A stretch of DNA of 64,000 nucleotides from Bacillaceae bacterium SAS-127 (GCA_002261155.1 NKXN01000074.1:20518-84517), one strand, 5' to 3'; counted from the first letter of the stretch, positions 25,204 through 35,460 are shown. A program made the numbers and translations. The notes: generated by a model from the letters alone, not told the origin.

Positions 25204-26748
25204 TTATTTTACATAAAGTTTTTCATGTTTCTCTCTTAACACATGTTTTAGAATTTTACCTGTAGTTGTTGTTGGTAGCTGATCAACAAATACGATTTCT
25301 TTCGGTGTTTGAAAAGCTCCAAGTCGTTCTTTACAGTGAGATATTATCTCCTCTTTACTCATTTGCTCCCCTGACTTTAGAACAATAAATGCAGTAATGG
25401 CTTCTCCCCACCGTTCATGAGGTAAACCAACGACTACAGCATTCGCTACTTTTTCGCAATCTAATAAGGTTTGTTCCACTAAAATAGAAGCAACATTTTC
25501 GCCACCAGTTTTAATGATATCTTTTTTTCTATCTACAAATACAAGAAGACCATCTTCATCAAAGTACCCTAGATCTCCTGTTTGGTGCCAATAGTGGTGA
25601 CGGGTTTTTTCCGTTTCTTCAGGGTTATTTAAATAACCACTCATTACATTTGGTCCGCGGTGAACAATTTCACCTATTTCCCCTGTACTTAATAATTCTC
25701 CATTTTCGTTCATGATTGCCGTATCATTTATAATAGATGAGGTTCCCCAATAGGATCCTTTCTTTCGAAGTTGATCCTCGGGCTTAAACATGACTGTCAA
25801 TGGATACATTTCTGTTTGACCAGTTGCCAAGGCAAATTCAGCATCAAATTCTTTCATCGCTTTTCTTAATGTCGTTTCATCCATTGGAGTCATTGCGTAT
25901 ATACAGAATCGTAACGATTCCGTATCACTTTTCTCTCTTGAAGGGTGAGCGAGCAATAAACGATACATCATTGGAAGAGCAAACATCCATGTGATTTTTT
26001 CCTTTTTGATCGTTTTTAACAATACGTTAGGTTCAAAGGAACGAAGGACGACAACGCTAGCCCCTAGGTGTAAAAACGATGTGACAAGCGTATGCTGAGC
26101 ACAATGAAAAATAGGCATCATCGCTGTTCCAACATCGTTTCGCTTCACATCCATTTCAATAATATTGCCTAAACTCGCTATATAGACGGCTAGATGAGAG
26201 ATCTTAACTCCTTTTGGTCTACCAGTCGTTCCACTTGTGAACATAATTTGAGCAATATCTCTGTCCTGAATATTGACATCTGGTTCTATTTTATCCCCTA
26301 ACCTCAAAGAATACTCGAAATATTCAGGTCCTTTTATTGAATCTCCAATGATTAGTATGTCTGAACAAATCGTTTGAAAGGCTCCCTTTGCTTTTAAAAA
26401 TTCTTCATCCCCAATCAATAACTTAGCTTTTACTTCTGTTAAAATATAGAGTTTTTCATCAGTAGAAATACCCGGATTGATCGGAACCCAAATTAATCCT
26501 GCTTTTTGAATACCAAAAATAGCCACTATGAATTGCCACGAGTTTCCGCAAATAGTCGCAACCGTCTCTCCTTTTTGCAAACCAGATTCCAATAAATAGT
26601 TCGCGAAACGATTCGTTTCTTCATCTAACTCTCGATATGTCAATTGTTTTTCCCCTTCAATGAGAGCTAATTTTTCTGGGAAACGATTCGCTGACCGACG
26701 AATGATATCTCCAAGTGCTACACGATTTACAACAGAAATAGAATCCAT
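25204..26748 (-). CDS. Acyl-CoA synthetase (AMP-forming), distal operon gene
   Basis: 514 residues of the ANL adenylating superfamily. The P-loop-like A3 motif is MFTSGTTGRPKGVKIS (about 170), A5 is ALATGQTEMYPLT, A7 is WHQTGDLGYFDEDG, A8 is RKKDIIKTGGENV and the C-terminal catalytic Lys is in TTTGKILKHVLR. It activates a carboxylic acid to its CoA thioester; the chain type is unknown. It is the last gene of the long minus-strand acyl-CoA operon (112-base gap to the carboxyltransferase). TAGGAGGGGG precedes the ATG. Confidence 0.88.
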   Translation of the reverse strand: MDSISVVNRVALGDIIRRSANRFPEKLALIEGEKQLTYRELDEETNRFANYLLESGLQKGETVATICGNSWQFIVAIFGIQKAGLIWVPINPGISTDEKLYILTEVKAKLLIGDEEFLKAKGAFQTICSDILIIGDSIKGPEYFEYSLRLGDKIEPDVNIQDRDIAQIMFTSGTTGRPKGVKISHLAVYIASLGNIIEMDVKRNDVGTAMMPIFHCAQHTLVTSFLHLGASVVVLRSFEPNVLLKTIKKEKITWMFALPMMYRLLLAHPSREKSDTESLRFCIYAMTPMDETTLRKAMKEFDAEFALATGQTEMYPLTVMFKPEDQLRKKGSYWGTSSIINDTAIMNENGELLSTGEIGEIVHRGPNVMSGYLNNPEETEKTRHHYWHQTGDLGYFDEDGLLVFVDRKKDIIKTGGENVASILVEQTLLDCEKVANAVVVGLPHERWGEAITAFIVLKSGEQMSKEEIISHCKERLGAFQTPKEIVFVDQLPTTTTGKILKHVLREKHEKLYVK

Positions 26749-26861
26749 TTTTCCCCCTCCTATATAATAATGAAGTTGAATGAAAGTTTTTTAGAACATT
26801 GGAGCAAAATTCATACAACATGCTAGAAACTTTTTGTCAATCTGTTTCCCTTTAAAAATAG

Positions 26862-28397
26862 TTAACTCAAAATGGTGCTATGCTTTTTTGGTGGGAGCGG
26901 AAAATCTTTGCGTTCAAATGCTTCAAATCGAATTTGAACCTCTTTTCTCAAATCACTTGGGACAATTAAATCGTCAACGACTAAATCGTCCGATAACTTA
27001 TAAATATCGTAACCTGCTCGATATTCATCTCTTAATTTCTTTACCAATTCTACCTTTTCTTTAGGGTCCGTCACTGCTTGAATTTTATTATAATAGACAG
27101 CATTTATAGCAGCCTCTGGGCCCATAATGGCTATTTCTGCTGAAGGCAAAGCGATAGTTGCGTCCGGCTCATAAGCAGGACCGGCCATCGCATAAATACC
27201 GGCTCCATAAGCTTTCCTTACGATCACGCATAGCTTAGGTACGTTCGCAACAGAGCTAGCATAAATAAAATTTCGGCCACGCCGTAAAATACCATCCTGT
27301 TCAACCTTTGTCCCTACCATAAAACCAGGTGTATCACAAAGATACAAAAGTGGAATATTATAGGCATCACACGTCCAAACAAAGTTAGCTCCTTTGTCAG
27401 CCGATTCAGGGAAAATAGCTCCTCCTTTTACAATAGGTTGGTTCGCAACAATTCCAATCACTCTTCCATCTATTCGAGCAAACCCTGTCACTAGCTCTTT
27501 AGCATAGTCTCTTTTCACTTCAAGAAAGCTATCTGCGTCTACAATACAATCTATTAATTCTCTTACATCATATGGCTGATTCGGTTCTTGAGGAATAATT
27601 TTGTCAATGTCTAGCGGGTTTCGAGCTGGAGCTCTTCCTTCAATGGTAGATGGTATCGTCTCATAATGATCTGGCAAATAAGACACTAACTTTTTCACTA
27701 ATTCGGCGGCTTCTTCCTCCGTCTGGACGACAAAATCAACAGCCCCACTTTTTTCGGCATGCATTTTGGTACCGCCTAGTTCCTCAATACTCACTTTTTG
27801 TCCTGTTGCCATTTGTACCATTCGAGGAGAAGCAATTGCCATTCCAGCTTGTTTTTCCATCATAATAACAAAATCACAAAAAACAGGCATATAAGCTGTC
27901 CCCGCAAAACACGGACCATATAAAACCCCTATTTGAGGAATTCTCCCTGACATAATACTGTGATTATAAAATATTTTCCCTCCAGAATATCTTTCTACAT
28001 GATACCCTCCAGATTCATCAATCCGACCTCCCGATGAATCAATTAAATAGAGAATGGGTCGTTTTCCTTTAATCGCTGCCTGTTGAGAACGTAAGATCTT
28101 CTCCCCATGCTTCCTTCCAATGGAACCAGCTTTGACTGTGAAGTCGCTCGCTGTAAAATACACTAATCGCCCATCGATTTTTCCAGCTCCAGCTACCACT
28201 CCATCTGCCGGAACGTCTTCCTTCAACGCATTGGCAAATATACCTGTTTCATACGAAAGTTCTTCTTGATCAAAATACAACTTGAGACGATCTCGAACAA
28301 ACATTTTTCCCATTTGTTCAATCTTTTCATGATTACGTTTAGATCCTCCTCGTTTAATTCTTTTTATTTCATTTATGACCTTTTGCTCGCGATTCAT
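26862..28397 (-). CDS. Acyl-CoA carboxylase carboxyltransferase (beta) subunit
   Basis: 511 residues with two crotonase-fold carboxyltransferase halves. The N half has GRLVYFTASDFTVKAGSIG and the oxyanion segment SSGGRIDE; the C half has GFARIDGRVIGIVANQPIV and AYGAGIYAMAGPAYEPD. The family transfers CO2 from carboxybiotin to propionyl-, methylcrotonyl- or geranyl-CoA-type substrates. A separate 72-residue biotin carrier is in the same operon, but no biotin carboxylase is. Surrounding acyl-CoA dehydrogenases, hydratases and an AtuA homologue point to a branched or terpenoid acyl-CoA rather than acetyl-CoA. Confidence 0.9.
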   Translation of the reverse strand: MNREQKVINEIKRIKRGGSKRNHEKIEQMGKMFVRDRLKLYFDQEELSYETGIFANALKEDVPADGVVAGAGKIDGRLVYFTASDFTVKAGSIGRKHGEKILRSQQAAIKGKRPILYLIDSSGGRIDESGGYHVERYSGGKIFYNHSIMSGRIPQIGVLYGPCFAGTAYMPVFCDFVIMMEKQAGMAIASPRMVQMATGQKVSIEELGGTKMHAEKSGAVDFVVQTEEEAAELVKKLVSYLPDHYETIPSTIEGRAPARNPLDIDKIIPQEPNQPYDVRELIDCIVDADSFLEVKRDYAKELVTGFARIDGRVIGIVANQPIVKGGAIFPESADKGANFVWTCDAYNIPLLYLCDTPGFMVGTKVEQDGILRRGRNFIYASSVANVPKLCVIVRKAYGAGIYAMAGPAYEPDATIALPSAEIAIMGPEAAINAVYYNKIQAVTDPKEKVELVKKLRDEYRAGYDIYKLSDDLVVDDLIVPSDLRKEVQIRFEAFERKDFPLPPKKHSTILS

Positions 28398-28514
28398 ATC
28401 GACATCAACCTTTCATTTTGGTTTCACTTCTTTTTATACAGAATATTCTGTTTTTTAATCATGTAAATGCCTTATTACGCAATTTGTCTTACAGAGCACT
28501 TCCCTTTGATATGA

Positions 28515-29303
28515 TCAACGATGTTGGAAAAATGGTTTTTTCTTGTTTATGAATGCTTCAACACCAATTTTCACATCCTCTGTTTGAAAAACTTCGCCAA
28601 AGTAGGTTGCTTCCGTCTCTAAACCAGCTTCTAAATCCTTCTCAATTCCATCATCTACCGCTCGTTTAATGAAGCTTAAAGCAGGCAAAGAAAATTGGTT
28701 GATTTCCCTCATTAATTCCTTCGCTCTCGTTAAAGATTCACCAGAAGGAACTACTTGATTAACTAACCCCATGTCTTCAGCTTCTTCTGCACTTACTGTT
28801 CTTCCAGTAAACATAAGCTCCTTTGCTTTCGCTTTTCCAATTAATCGAGGGAGTCTCTGTGTACCCCCTGCCCCTGGAAAGAGACCTAGTTTGATTTCAG
28901 GCAATCCGAAAATAGCGTGTCGTTCAGCAATTCGAAGATCACAACATAAGGCCAACTCAGAGCCCCCACCTAATGCCATCCCATTAATAGCTGCGATCGT
29001 CGGTTTATTTAAACGATCTAATTTATTGAAAATAGATTGTATCCAAAGAGCCCGTTCTTTGCCAGCCTTCTTTCCGTTTCCGATCCACTTTGGGAAATCT
29101 TTAATATTCCCACCAGCTACAAATGCTCGATCACCCGCTCCTGAAATAATCATCGATCGAACCGTTTCTTCTTCAGCTACTTCGTCAATGACTTCATCCA
29201 ATTCTTCAATCACTTGCTCACTTAATACATTCATAGGCGCATAATCAATCATCACAATAGCCATTCCATCTTCTTCCGTCCACGTTACGAACTTTCTTTG
29301 CAT
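28515..29303 (-). CDS. Enoyl-CoA hydratase/isomerase (crotonase) 1
   Basis: 262 residues. Crotonase fold with the oxyanion-hole segments SGAGDRAFVAGGNIKDF (about 60) and INGMALGGGSELALCCD (about 105), and the catalytic-Glu region GLPEIKLGLFPGAGGTQRLPR (about 130) with both Glu positions present. It likely hydrates 2-enoyl-CoA made by the operon's dehydrogenases. ATG 29303 has GGGAGGGG seven bases upstream; the in-frame start at 29324 would overlap the MaoC stop and is less likely. Confidence 0.9.
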   Translation of the reverse strand: MQRKFVTWTEEDGMAIVMIDYAPMNVLSEQVIEELDEVIDEVAEEETVRSMIISGAGDRAFVAGGNIKDFPKWIGNGKKAGKERALWIQSIFNKLDRLNKPTIAAINGMALGGGSELALCCDLRIAERHAIFGLPEIKLGLFPGAGGTQRLPRLIGKAKAKELMFTGRTVSAEEAEDMGLVNQVVPSGESLTRAKELMREINQFSLPALSFIKRAVDDGIEKDLEAGLETEATYFGEVFQTEDVKIGVEAFINKKKPFFQHR

Positions 29304-29320
29304 TATAGTACCCCTCCCAT

Positions 29321-29749
29321 TCACTTATTAATGAGGACTTTCACAGTCGCAACCACCACTGTTTCACCTGTCTGCTTCATGATCTCTTGACGAGCCGTGA
29401 CAATTCCTGTGCCTTTCCCTTTATCTTTTAACTCGGTGACAGTCATGTTTATATGAATTGTGTCACCGATAAAAGTCGGTTGTAGAAAACGTAAATCTTC
29501 CATTCCATAAAAAGCAACAACGACACCTGTTTTAAATAATTGCAAGCCTGATGCGGCTGATAAAACAAGCAATCCATGAGCAATTCGTTGCTTAAACGGG
29601 GTACTTTTGGCATATTCAGCATTTGTGTGTAAAGGGTACCAATCTCCACTTAAAGAAGCAAAATTCACGATATCTGCTTCCGTAATTGTACGTCCTTCTG
29701 ATGTCCATGTTTCGCCAATTTCATATTCATCAAAATGTTTAATAAACAT
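29321..29749 (-). CDS. MaoC-family hot-dog dehydratase
   Basis: 142 residues, a single hot-dog domain. The hydratase-2 motif is visible as DIVNFASLSGDWYPLHTN (Asp/His pair near 37-42) followed by RIAHGLLVLSAASG. Family members hydrate (R)-specific 2-enoyl-CoA. AAGGAGGAAAG precedes the ATG, and it lies 16 bases after the acyl-CoA ligase gene. Together with two crotonases it gives the operon three hydratase-type enzymes. Confidence 0.87.
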   Translation of the reverse strand: MFIKHFDEYEIGETWTSEGRTITEADIVNFASLSGDWYPLHTNAEYAKSTPFKQRIAHGLLVLSAASGLQLFKTGVVVAFYGMEDLRFLQPTFIGDTIHINMTVTELKDKGKGTGIVTARQEIMKQTGETVVVATVKVLINK

Positions 29750-29765
29750 TTTCTTTCCTCCTTAT

Positions 29766-31277
29766 CTATCTTTTTTGCAACACCCGTTTTAATATCTTAC
29801 CTGTAGCATTTCTAGGCAAACCATCTAAAATTTCCAATTGACTAGGAATTTTAAATCGCCCCAATCTCCCATCACAAAACTTAACCACATCCGCTAAAGT
29901 GATATCTTGCATTGGATCAGATAATACGATATACGCTTTCGTAGACTCTCCCCACTTTTCATGAGGAACCCCTACGACCGCCACTTCTTTCACATTTGGC
30001 ATCCGAAATAATACTTGTTCAATCTCTATCGGATAGATGTTTTCGCCACCAGAGATCACCATATCTTTCTTACGATCTACAATATACAAAAATCCTTCTT
30101 CATCCATTTTGGCTAGATCACCAGTATAAAACCAATCATTCTTAATCGCTCTTTGTGTTTCGAGTGGATTATTCCAATAACCAACGAAAATATTTGGTCC
30201 CCTCACTAGCAATTCTCCTACTTCACCATGAGGCACTTCCATGTCCATCGAATTCACTATTTTTACTTCCACATGAAGCGGAGTTTTGCCGATAGACCCT
30301 CGTTTACGAATGCTATTTTGATCATCTAGCATGCTGACAATTGGGGCTGTCTCCGTCAATCCAAAACCTTCGAAGAAAGGAACTCCTTTCTCTTGAAAAT
30401 ATTCAATCACAGTAATCGGACAAGGGGCACCACCAGATAGATTTAAACGAAGAGAACGAATGTCATACTCTAAAAACCGTGGGAACTGCATAATCGCAAG
30501 CCACATGGATGGAACGAGGAACGTGGATGTTGCTTTTTCTTTCTCAATCATTTCAAGTGTTAATTGCGGGTCGAATTTATCACTTAAAACAACGGTCCCT
30601 CCTTTATAAATAACTGGCGTGGTAAAAATATTCAGACCACCGATATGAAAAAGCGGAGCTACTGTATATGTAATCTCGCTTTTTTCAATTGGTAGAAAAC
30701 TAAGGCAATTAATTGCGTTCCATTGCATATTGCCATGGGTGATCATCGCTCCTTTAGGTTTTCCTGTTGTGCCAGAAGTGTACATAATCAAATGGATATC
30801 GTCCAAACGCAACTCAAACTGTGGTTCCTCTCCTGAAAAATTGGCAAGTAATTTTTCATAAGCCACCATTGCACTTGCAGATGAACCTGTACAAATAAAA
30901 TATTGTACAGGTGTATTCCTTTCACGAAGCCTCTCTGCAATATTTATCAAACGTCGATCACACATAAAAATATGTCCACTTGAATCTCGAACAATATATT
31001 CCACTTCCTCTAAACTAATACGAGTATTGATTGGCACAAAAATCGCTCCAATTTTCGCACAAGCAAACATCGTTTCAAGGAATTCATTTGTATTTAGTAA
31101 TAAGGCACATACTCTGTCCCCTTTTCTTACACCTAAATCAATGAGCGCATGCGAAAGCTGGTTTGTTCGGTTGTTGAGTTGTTTATAAGTTAGGCGAATA
31201 TTTTCATATATAATGGCTTCTTTATCCGGAAATCTCTCACAATGCTTCGTTAACCATTTCCCAATACCTTCGTTCAA
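29766..31277 (-). CDS. Acyl-CoA synthetase (AMP-forming), middle of operon
   Basis: 503 residues of the ANL family: IMYTSGTTGKPKGAMITHG (about 168), EGFGLTETAPIV, WFYTGDLAKMDEEG, RKKDMVISGGENIYP, and the C-terminal Lys in NATGKILKRVL. It probably activates the carboxylic acid that this pathway degrades. The start is TTG 31277, with AGGAGG eight bases upstream. It shares only the general family pattern with the ligase at 25204, so the two probably take different acids or act at different steps. Confidence 0.9.
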   Translation of the reverse strand: MNEGIGKWLTKHCERFPDKEAIIYENIRLTYKQLNNRTNQLSHALIDLGVRKGDRVCALLLNTNEFLETMFACAKIGAIFVPINTRISLEEVEYIVRDSSGHIFMCDRRLINIAERLRERNTPVQYFICTGSSASAMVAYEKLLANFSGEEPQFELRLDDIHLIMYTSGTTGKPKGAMITHGNMQWNAINCLSFLPIEKSEITYTVAPLFHIGGLNIFTTPVIYKGGTVVLSDKFDPQLTLEMIEKEKATSTFLVPSMWLAIMQFPRFLEYDIRSLRLNLSGGAPCPITVIEYFQEKGVPFFEGFGLTETAPIVSMLDDQNSIRKRGSIGKTPLHVEVKIVNSMDMEVPHGEVGELLVRGPNIFVGYWNNPLETQRAIKNDWFYTGDLAKMDEEGFLYIVDRKKDMVISGGENIYPIEIEQVLFRMPNVKEVAVVGVPHEKWGESTKAYIVLSDPMQDITLADVVKFCDGRLGRFKIPSQLEILDGLPRNATGKILKRVLQKR

Positions 31278-31413
31278 TTGGAATACCTCCTAATAATTGA
31301 TTGAAAACAGTTTAGAGAAAGCTACTCACTAAAAAGCAAATGTATTCTACGATTCTACTTACTTTGTAAGTACATATCTTTTAATTTCTGGATAATCCCC
31401 CATCTTTATTTCG

Positions 31414-32556
31414 TTAAATTAGTTGTTTCGCCAATATTCCCCTCATAATTTCAGTTGTTCCCCCACCGATGGATTGAATTCTCGCATCACGCCAATAACG
31501 TTGAACTGGAAATTCCATCATATAGCCATTTCCACCGTGAATTTGGACGGCTTGGTCACATACTCTATTCACCATTTCCGAAGCATACACTTTTGCCATA
31601 GTCGCTTCGGTTGTGACATTATTCCCTTTGTTATACAAATAAACGGCTCGATAGGTAATGTTTTTAGCTTTTTCGATATCTATTGCCATATCCACTAACT
31701 TATGGCGGATGACTTGAAATTGGCTAATTGGTTTTCCAAATTGAATTCGTTCTTTACTATATCGAATCGCATCTTCTAATGCTTTTTCAGCTAAAGCAAC
31801 ACTTGATAACGCAAGGGTTAAACGCTCCCACTGGAAATTTTCCATAATGTATTTAAAACCTTCGTTTTCTTTCCCAAGTAAATTTTCTTTCGGGATTTTC
31901 ATATTTTCAAAGAAAATTTCCCCTGTGTCTGATCCGTGCCAGCCAAGCTTCTTCAGTTTTTTCCCCACTGAAAAGCCAGCCCATTTCGTTTCCACAATAA
32001 ATAAACTTATATTTCGGTGCATTGGACCAGCACTTGTTTTAGCGGCAACAACAACGTAATCTGCATTGACACCATTTGTTATAAATGTTTTAGAACCATT
32101 CAGAAGATAATAATCTCCTTGCTTTTCCGCTTTTGTTTGAATGGATGAAACATCGCTTCCCGCATTTGGTTCTGTTATTCCTAGGGCAGCAATCATATCT
32201 CCTTGAATGGAGGGAGATAAATATTTCCTCTTTTGTTCATAGCTACCAAATCGCCATATAGGTGTGGCAGCGATGTTAATATGAGCGCCAATTGAAGAAC
32301 TAATACCTCCAGATCCACATTTTGTTAACTCTTCCGTAAAGACCGTTTCCATGATTAAATCAGAGCCCATTCCTCCATATTCTTCTGGAAACTTAATACC
32401 TAAATATCCAAGCTCCCCAAGTCTTTTAAATATATCCCTCGGGACTTCCCCTTGTTGTTCCCATTCTTCCACATGTGGTGTAATTTCTTTTTCAACAAAT
32501 CCTTTCACTGCTTTTCTAAACATTTGATGTTCTTCTTGAAAGATCCAATGAGTCAT
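31414..32556 (-). CDS. Acyl-CoA dehydrogenase 2
   Basis: 380 residues. FAD-dependent acyl-CoA dehydrogenase with ALGITEPNAGSDVSSIQT (signature 1, about 125), FITNGVNADYVVVAA, the helical C-domain RIQFGKPISQFQVIRHKL and signature 2 QIHGGNGYMMEFPVQRYWRD (about 345), then GGTTEIMRGILAKQ. The catalytic base could be the Glu in GTTEIMR. It removes two hydrogens from an acyl-CoA and passes electrons to ETF. It is 16 bases after the first dehydrogenase gene; AAAGGGGTG precedes the ATG. Confidence 0.92.
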   Translation of the reverse strand: MTHWIFQEEHQMFRKAVKGFVEKEITPHVEEWEQQGEVPRDIFKRLGELGYLGIKFPEEYGGMGSDLIMETVFTEELTKCGSGGISSSIGAHINIAATPIWRFGSYEQKRKYLSPSIQGDMIAALGITEPNAGSDVSSIQTKAEKQGDYYLLNGSKTFITNGVNADYVVVAAKTSAGPMHRNISLFIVETKWAGFSVGKKLKKLGWHGSDTGEIFFENMKIPKENLLGKENEGFKYIMENFQWERLTLALSSVALAEKALEDAIRYSKERIQFGKPISQFQVIRHKLVDMAIDIEKAKNITYRAVYLYNKGNNVTTEATMAKVYASEMVNRVCDQAVQIHGGNGYMMEFPVQRYWRDARIQSIGGGTTEIMRGILAKQLI

Positions 32557-32572
32557 TGGTGATCACCCCTTT

Positions 32573-33727
32573 TTAATTTTCCAACCCCATTTGTTTAGCA
32601 ATAATTTCTTTCATGATTTCATCTGTTCCAGCCCCAATTCGATGCAAGCGGGTGTCACGCCATACTCGTTCAATCGGATATTCCTTCATATAGCCATTCC
32701 CACCTAGTATTTGTAATGCACGGTCAGCTACCCAATGAGCCATTTGTGCAGCTGCTATTTTGGCCATGGATATTTCTTTACTCGGAACTTCCCCATTTGA
32801 AAACCGATAAGCGAGAGCATAAGTCATTTCTTTACATACTTCTATTTCTGTTTTCATTTCACTAAGCATATGACTAATCACTTGAAAATGAACGATAGAT
32901 TGTCCAAATTGCTTTCGTTCTTTTGCATAATGAACGGCATAATCATAGGCAAATTCCGCACTTCCAATCGAACCAGCCGCCGAAATCATCCGCTCTCCTT
33001 GCAGCTCCCACATGATTTGTTTAAATCCGGTTCCTTCTTTTCCAAGCAAATTTTCATAAGGAACACGAACATCCTCAAAAATAATTTCAGCTGTGTCACT
33101 CGATCTCATGCCTACCTTATTTAGTTTTTTACTTATCGTAATCCCTGGTCTGTCCATCTCAACAAGCACAATACTAAGCCCTTTATGTCCCGGTTCGTCC
33201 GATGTCCTTACGACAAGCGTAATAAAATCTGCTCTCGGACCATTCGTAATAAACATTTTGGCGCCGTTAATGACCCATTCATTTCCTTCTCTGCGCGCTC
33301 GTGTTTGGACCGAAGCAACATCTGATCCGAAATTCGGTTCAGATATACCAATAGCAGCCAACTTTTCACCCTTAATTGCTGGTTTTAAAAATCGTTCCTT
33401 TTGATCGTCATTTCCGAATTCCATGATCGGAGGTGTAGCCATATCAGTTTGCACAGCCACAGCCATTGGAAATCCGCCGAAACCAGAACGTGTCATTTCT
33501 TCTGCAAATACAACTCCAGCAAAATAGTCCCATCCTTGTCCGCCGACTTCCTTAGGATAACGAAGACCTAAAAAGCCTAGTTCTCCCATTCTTTTAATGA
33601 TTTCTTTTGGGAATTCTCCAGCTTCTTCCCACTCTTCTATATGAGGGATGATTTCTTTGTTCACGAACGCTCGAATAGTTGCTCGTAACATGTCATGTTC
33701 TTCTGTAAAATATGGTGCATAACTCAT
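32573..33727 (-). CDS. Acyl-CoA dehydrogenase 1
   Basis: 384 residues from ATG 33727. Signature 1 is AIGISEPNFGSDVASVQT, signature 2 is QILGGNGYMKEYPIERVWRD, and the Glu region is GAGTDEIMKEII. It is related to but distinct from the dehydrogenase just downstream, a pairing seen in citronellyl/geranyl or branched-chain acyl-CoA pathways. The frame extends upstream to 33796 inside the AtuA-C gene, but AAAGGGGAG six bases before ATG 33727 fixes the start. The gap to the preceding stop is one base, so they are translationally coupled. Confidence 0.92.
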   Translation of the reverse strand: MSYAPYFTEEHDMLRATIRAFVNKEIIPHIEEWEEAGEFPKEIIKRMGELGFLGLRYPKEVGGQGWDYFAGVVFAEEMTRSGFGGFPMAVAVQTDMATPPIMEFGNDDQKERFLKPAIKGEKLAAIGISEPNFGSDVASVQTRARREGNEWVINGAKMFITNGPRADFITLVVRTSDEPGHKGLSIVLVEMDRPGITISKKLNKVGMRSSDTAEIIFEDVRVPYENLLGKEGTGFKQIMWELQGERMISAAGSIGSAEFAYDYAVHYAKERKQFGQSIVHFQVISHMLSEMKTEIEVCKEMTYALAYRFSNGEVPSKEISMAKIAAAQMAHWVADRALQILGGNGYMKEYPIERVWRDTRLHRIGAGTDEIMKEIIAKQMGLEN

Positions 33728-33728
33728 T

Positions 33729-34073
33729 TCATACTCCCCTTTCTTCAATGAATGAATCTGGAATCTCCACCTCAAAACGTAATATATTCGAACCAAAACA
33801 TTTCCCTAAATTATCTACTCGCAAAGACGCTGATCCTCCTCCATCTAACGCTTGCTGACAAACAAAATTCAGTGCATGAATGTTCGGTAACTCATAACGA
33901 ACGACCTCTCCTAAAATAAGTCCTTTGAAAAACTCTTGGATTCTTTTTGCTGTCATTTGCTCTATAAGGAATGGATAAACCTCTTCATTATTGGCAAACA
34001 CGCCGATATTCACTGTGTTTCCTTTATCCCCGGAACGAGCATGAGCAATCTCTTTAAGACGCACTAGTGTCAC
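33729..34073 (-). CDS. AtuA C-terminal-domain protein (separate subunit)
   Basis: 114 residues matching the C-terminal domain of the acyclic terpene utilisation protein AtuA: VRLKEIAHARSGDKGNTVNIGVFA at the start, LGEVVRYELPNIHALNFV and DGGGSASLRVDNLGK. The GTG start has AAGGAGG nine bases upstream. In Pseudomonas this domain is fused to the AtuA core; here it is a separate gene directly after it. The biochemical role of AtuA is not established. Confidence 0.8.
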   Translation of the reverse strand: MTLVRLKEIAHARSGDKGNTVNIGVFANNEEVYPFLIEQMTAKRIQEFFKGLILGEVVRYELPNIHALNFVCQQALDGGGSASLRVDNLGKCFGSNILRFEVEIPDSFIEERGV

Positions 34074-34077
34074 CTTC

Positions 34078-35451
34078 TTACACCTCCTTTAACGAAATCT
34101 GAATCATGTTTTCCACTTTTTCTCTCGGAATCAAAGATGACCACATACCAATCAGTTGTCTTGTCGGCAGATTTCCCATATATGCCATCGAAGGAGGACC
34201 ATTTAAGGCTAAAGGAGGAAACAATCTACGGAATGAATCTATTTTTCTCTTATCTGTCGTTTTCACAACCATACGTAAATAGATTTCGTTGATGGACTCA
34301 TCTACGTCGCTTGATAAAGGTCCATGTAGCGAGTTGTAGCCAATATAATCTGTTCGAACTTCATCTAAACGTATCTCTTTGCTTTCAAGCTGTTTACGGA
34401 TGATTTGATCAGCAATTTTGGCTTTTTTTAACGCATCTGGCCAAGAATAACCGAATAACACTTGACCCATATAGCCGTTTTCATATCCCATCACTACCTT
34501 TAAATCATTCGGCTTTTCCTTCCCTTTCACACCTGTCACTTTTACTTGATTAAGACCTACTTCTTCTAGTTGAACATGAGTAATATCCATAATGACATCT
34601 GGTGTTACATAAGCAGAAGGATCATGTATTTCATAAAGCATTTGTTCTTTTACCGTTTCTTTATTGACAAGTCCTCCACATTGTTCTATTTTACTGACAA
34701 TAAAATCTCCATTTTCATATACTTCAGCAATTGGGTATCCGATCTTCTCAAAGCCTTCAATTTCCTGCCACTCACCATTGAAGTTTCCACCAGTCGATTG
34801 AGCTGAACATTCAAGTAAATGCCCCATAAACACCCCACTTGCCAGTCGATCCCACTCTTCTTCCGACCATCCAAATTCATAAATTAATGGAGCTAGAAAT
34901 TGAGCTGTATCGGTTGTCCGTCCACTAATGACAATGTCTGCCCCTTGCTTTAACGCATCGACTAGCGGTCTTGCGCCAATATACGCATTGGCAAACATTA
35001 ATTTTTCATGTAAGCTTTCAGTAAATGGCGCATCAGTAGCCAAATCTTGAAAATGTATTCCCTCTTGTAAAAAGTCACCAAGGTGTGGGAGTAAATCATC
35101 CCCTTGAACAACAGCCACCTTCACATCAGACATTCCTAATTGTTGTGCCGCTTGCAAAACAGCGGTTTGTGCAGCTTCAGGGTTTAGTCCTCCAGCATTC
35201 GTCAAAATTTTGATGTTCTTTTCCTTGATATATGGTAAAAGAGCCTTCATTGCTGGACCAATATCTCGAGTAAAGCCCGCATTTGGATCTTTTTCTTTAT
35301 CTTTGGCTAAAATGGCCATTGTCAATTCTGCTAAACAATCAAAAGCTAAATAATCTACCTGTCCATATTTTGCATTAGCCATCGCTCCATCAATGGAATC
35401 TCCATAAAACCCTTGAGCCGCTCCAACTCGAACCGTTTTCAAAAGAACCAC
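34078..35451 (-). CDS. AtuA core protein (DUF1446)
   Basis: 457 residues with the DUF1446/AtuA N-terminal pattern: VGAAQGFYGDSIDGA, DYLAFDCLAELTMAIL, NAGGLNPEAA, GADIVISGRTTDTAQFLAPL and QSTGGNF. AtuA is needed for citronellol/geraniol-type growth in Pseudomonas, with unknown chemistry; paralogues occur in many acyl-CoA operons. The start is GTG 35451, or TTG 35442, which has GGAAGG nine bases upstream. The biotin carrier gene ends nine bases before it. Confidence 0.82.
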   Translation of the reverse strand: MVLLKTVRVGAAQGFYGDSIDGAMANAKYGQVDYLAFDCLAELTMAILAKDKEKDPNAGFTRDIGPAMKALLPYIKEKNIKILTNAGGLNPEAAQTAVLQAAQQLGMSDVKVAVVQGDDLLPHLGDFLQEGIHFQDLATDAPFTESLHEKLMFANAYIGARPLVDALKQGADIVISGRTTDTAQFLAPLIYEFGWSEEEWDRLASGVFMGHLLECSAQSTGGNFNGEWQEIEGFEKIGYPIAEVYENGDFIVSKIEQCGGLVNKETVKEQMLYEIHDPSAYVTPDVIMDITHVQLEEVGLNQVKVTGVKGKEKPNDLKVVMGYENGYMGQVLFGYSWPDALKKAKIADQIIRKQLESKEIRLDEVRTDYIGYNSLHGPLSSDVDESINEIYLRMVVKTTDKRKIDSFRRLFPPLALNGPPSMAYMGNLPTRQLIGMWSSLIPREKVENMIQISLKEV

Positions 35452-35460
35452 CCTTCCTTT

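Noticed and set aside
28771..29244. A 157-codon frame antisense to the enoyl-CoA hydratase
   Set aside because: Long antisense frames are common opposite crotonase genes of this codon use; no start signal or family pattern.
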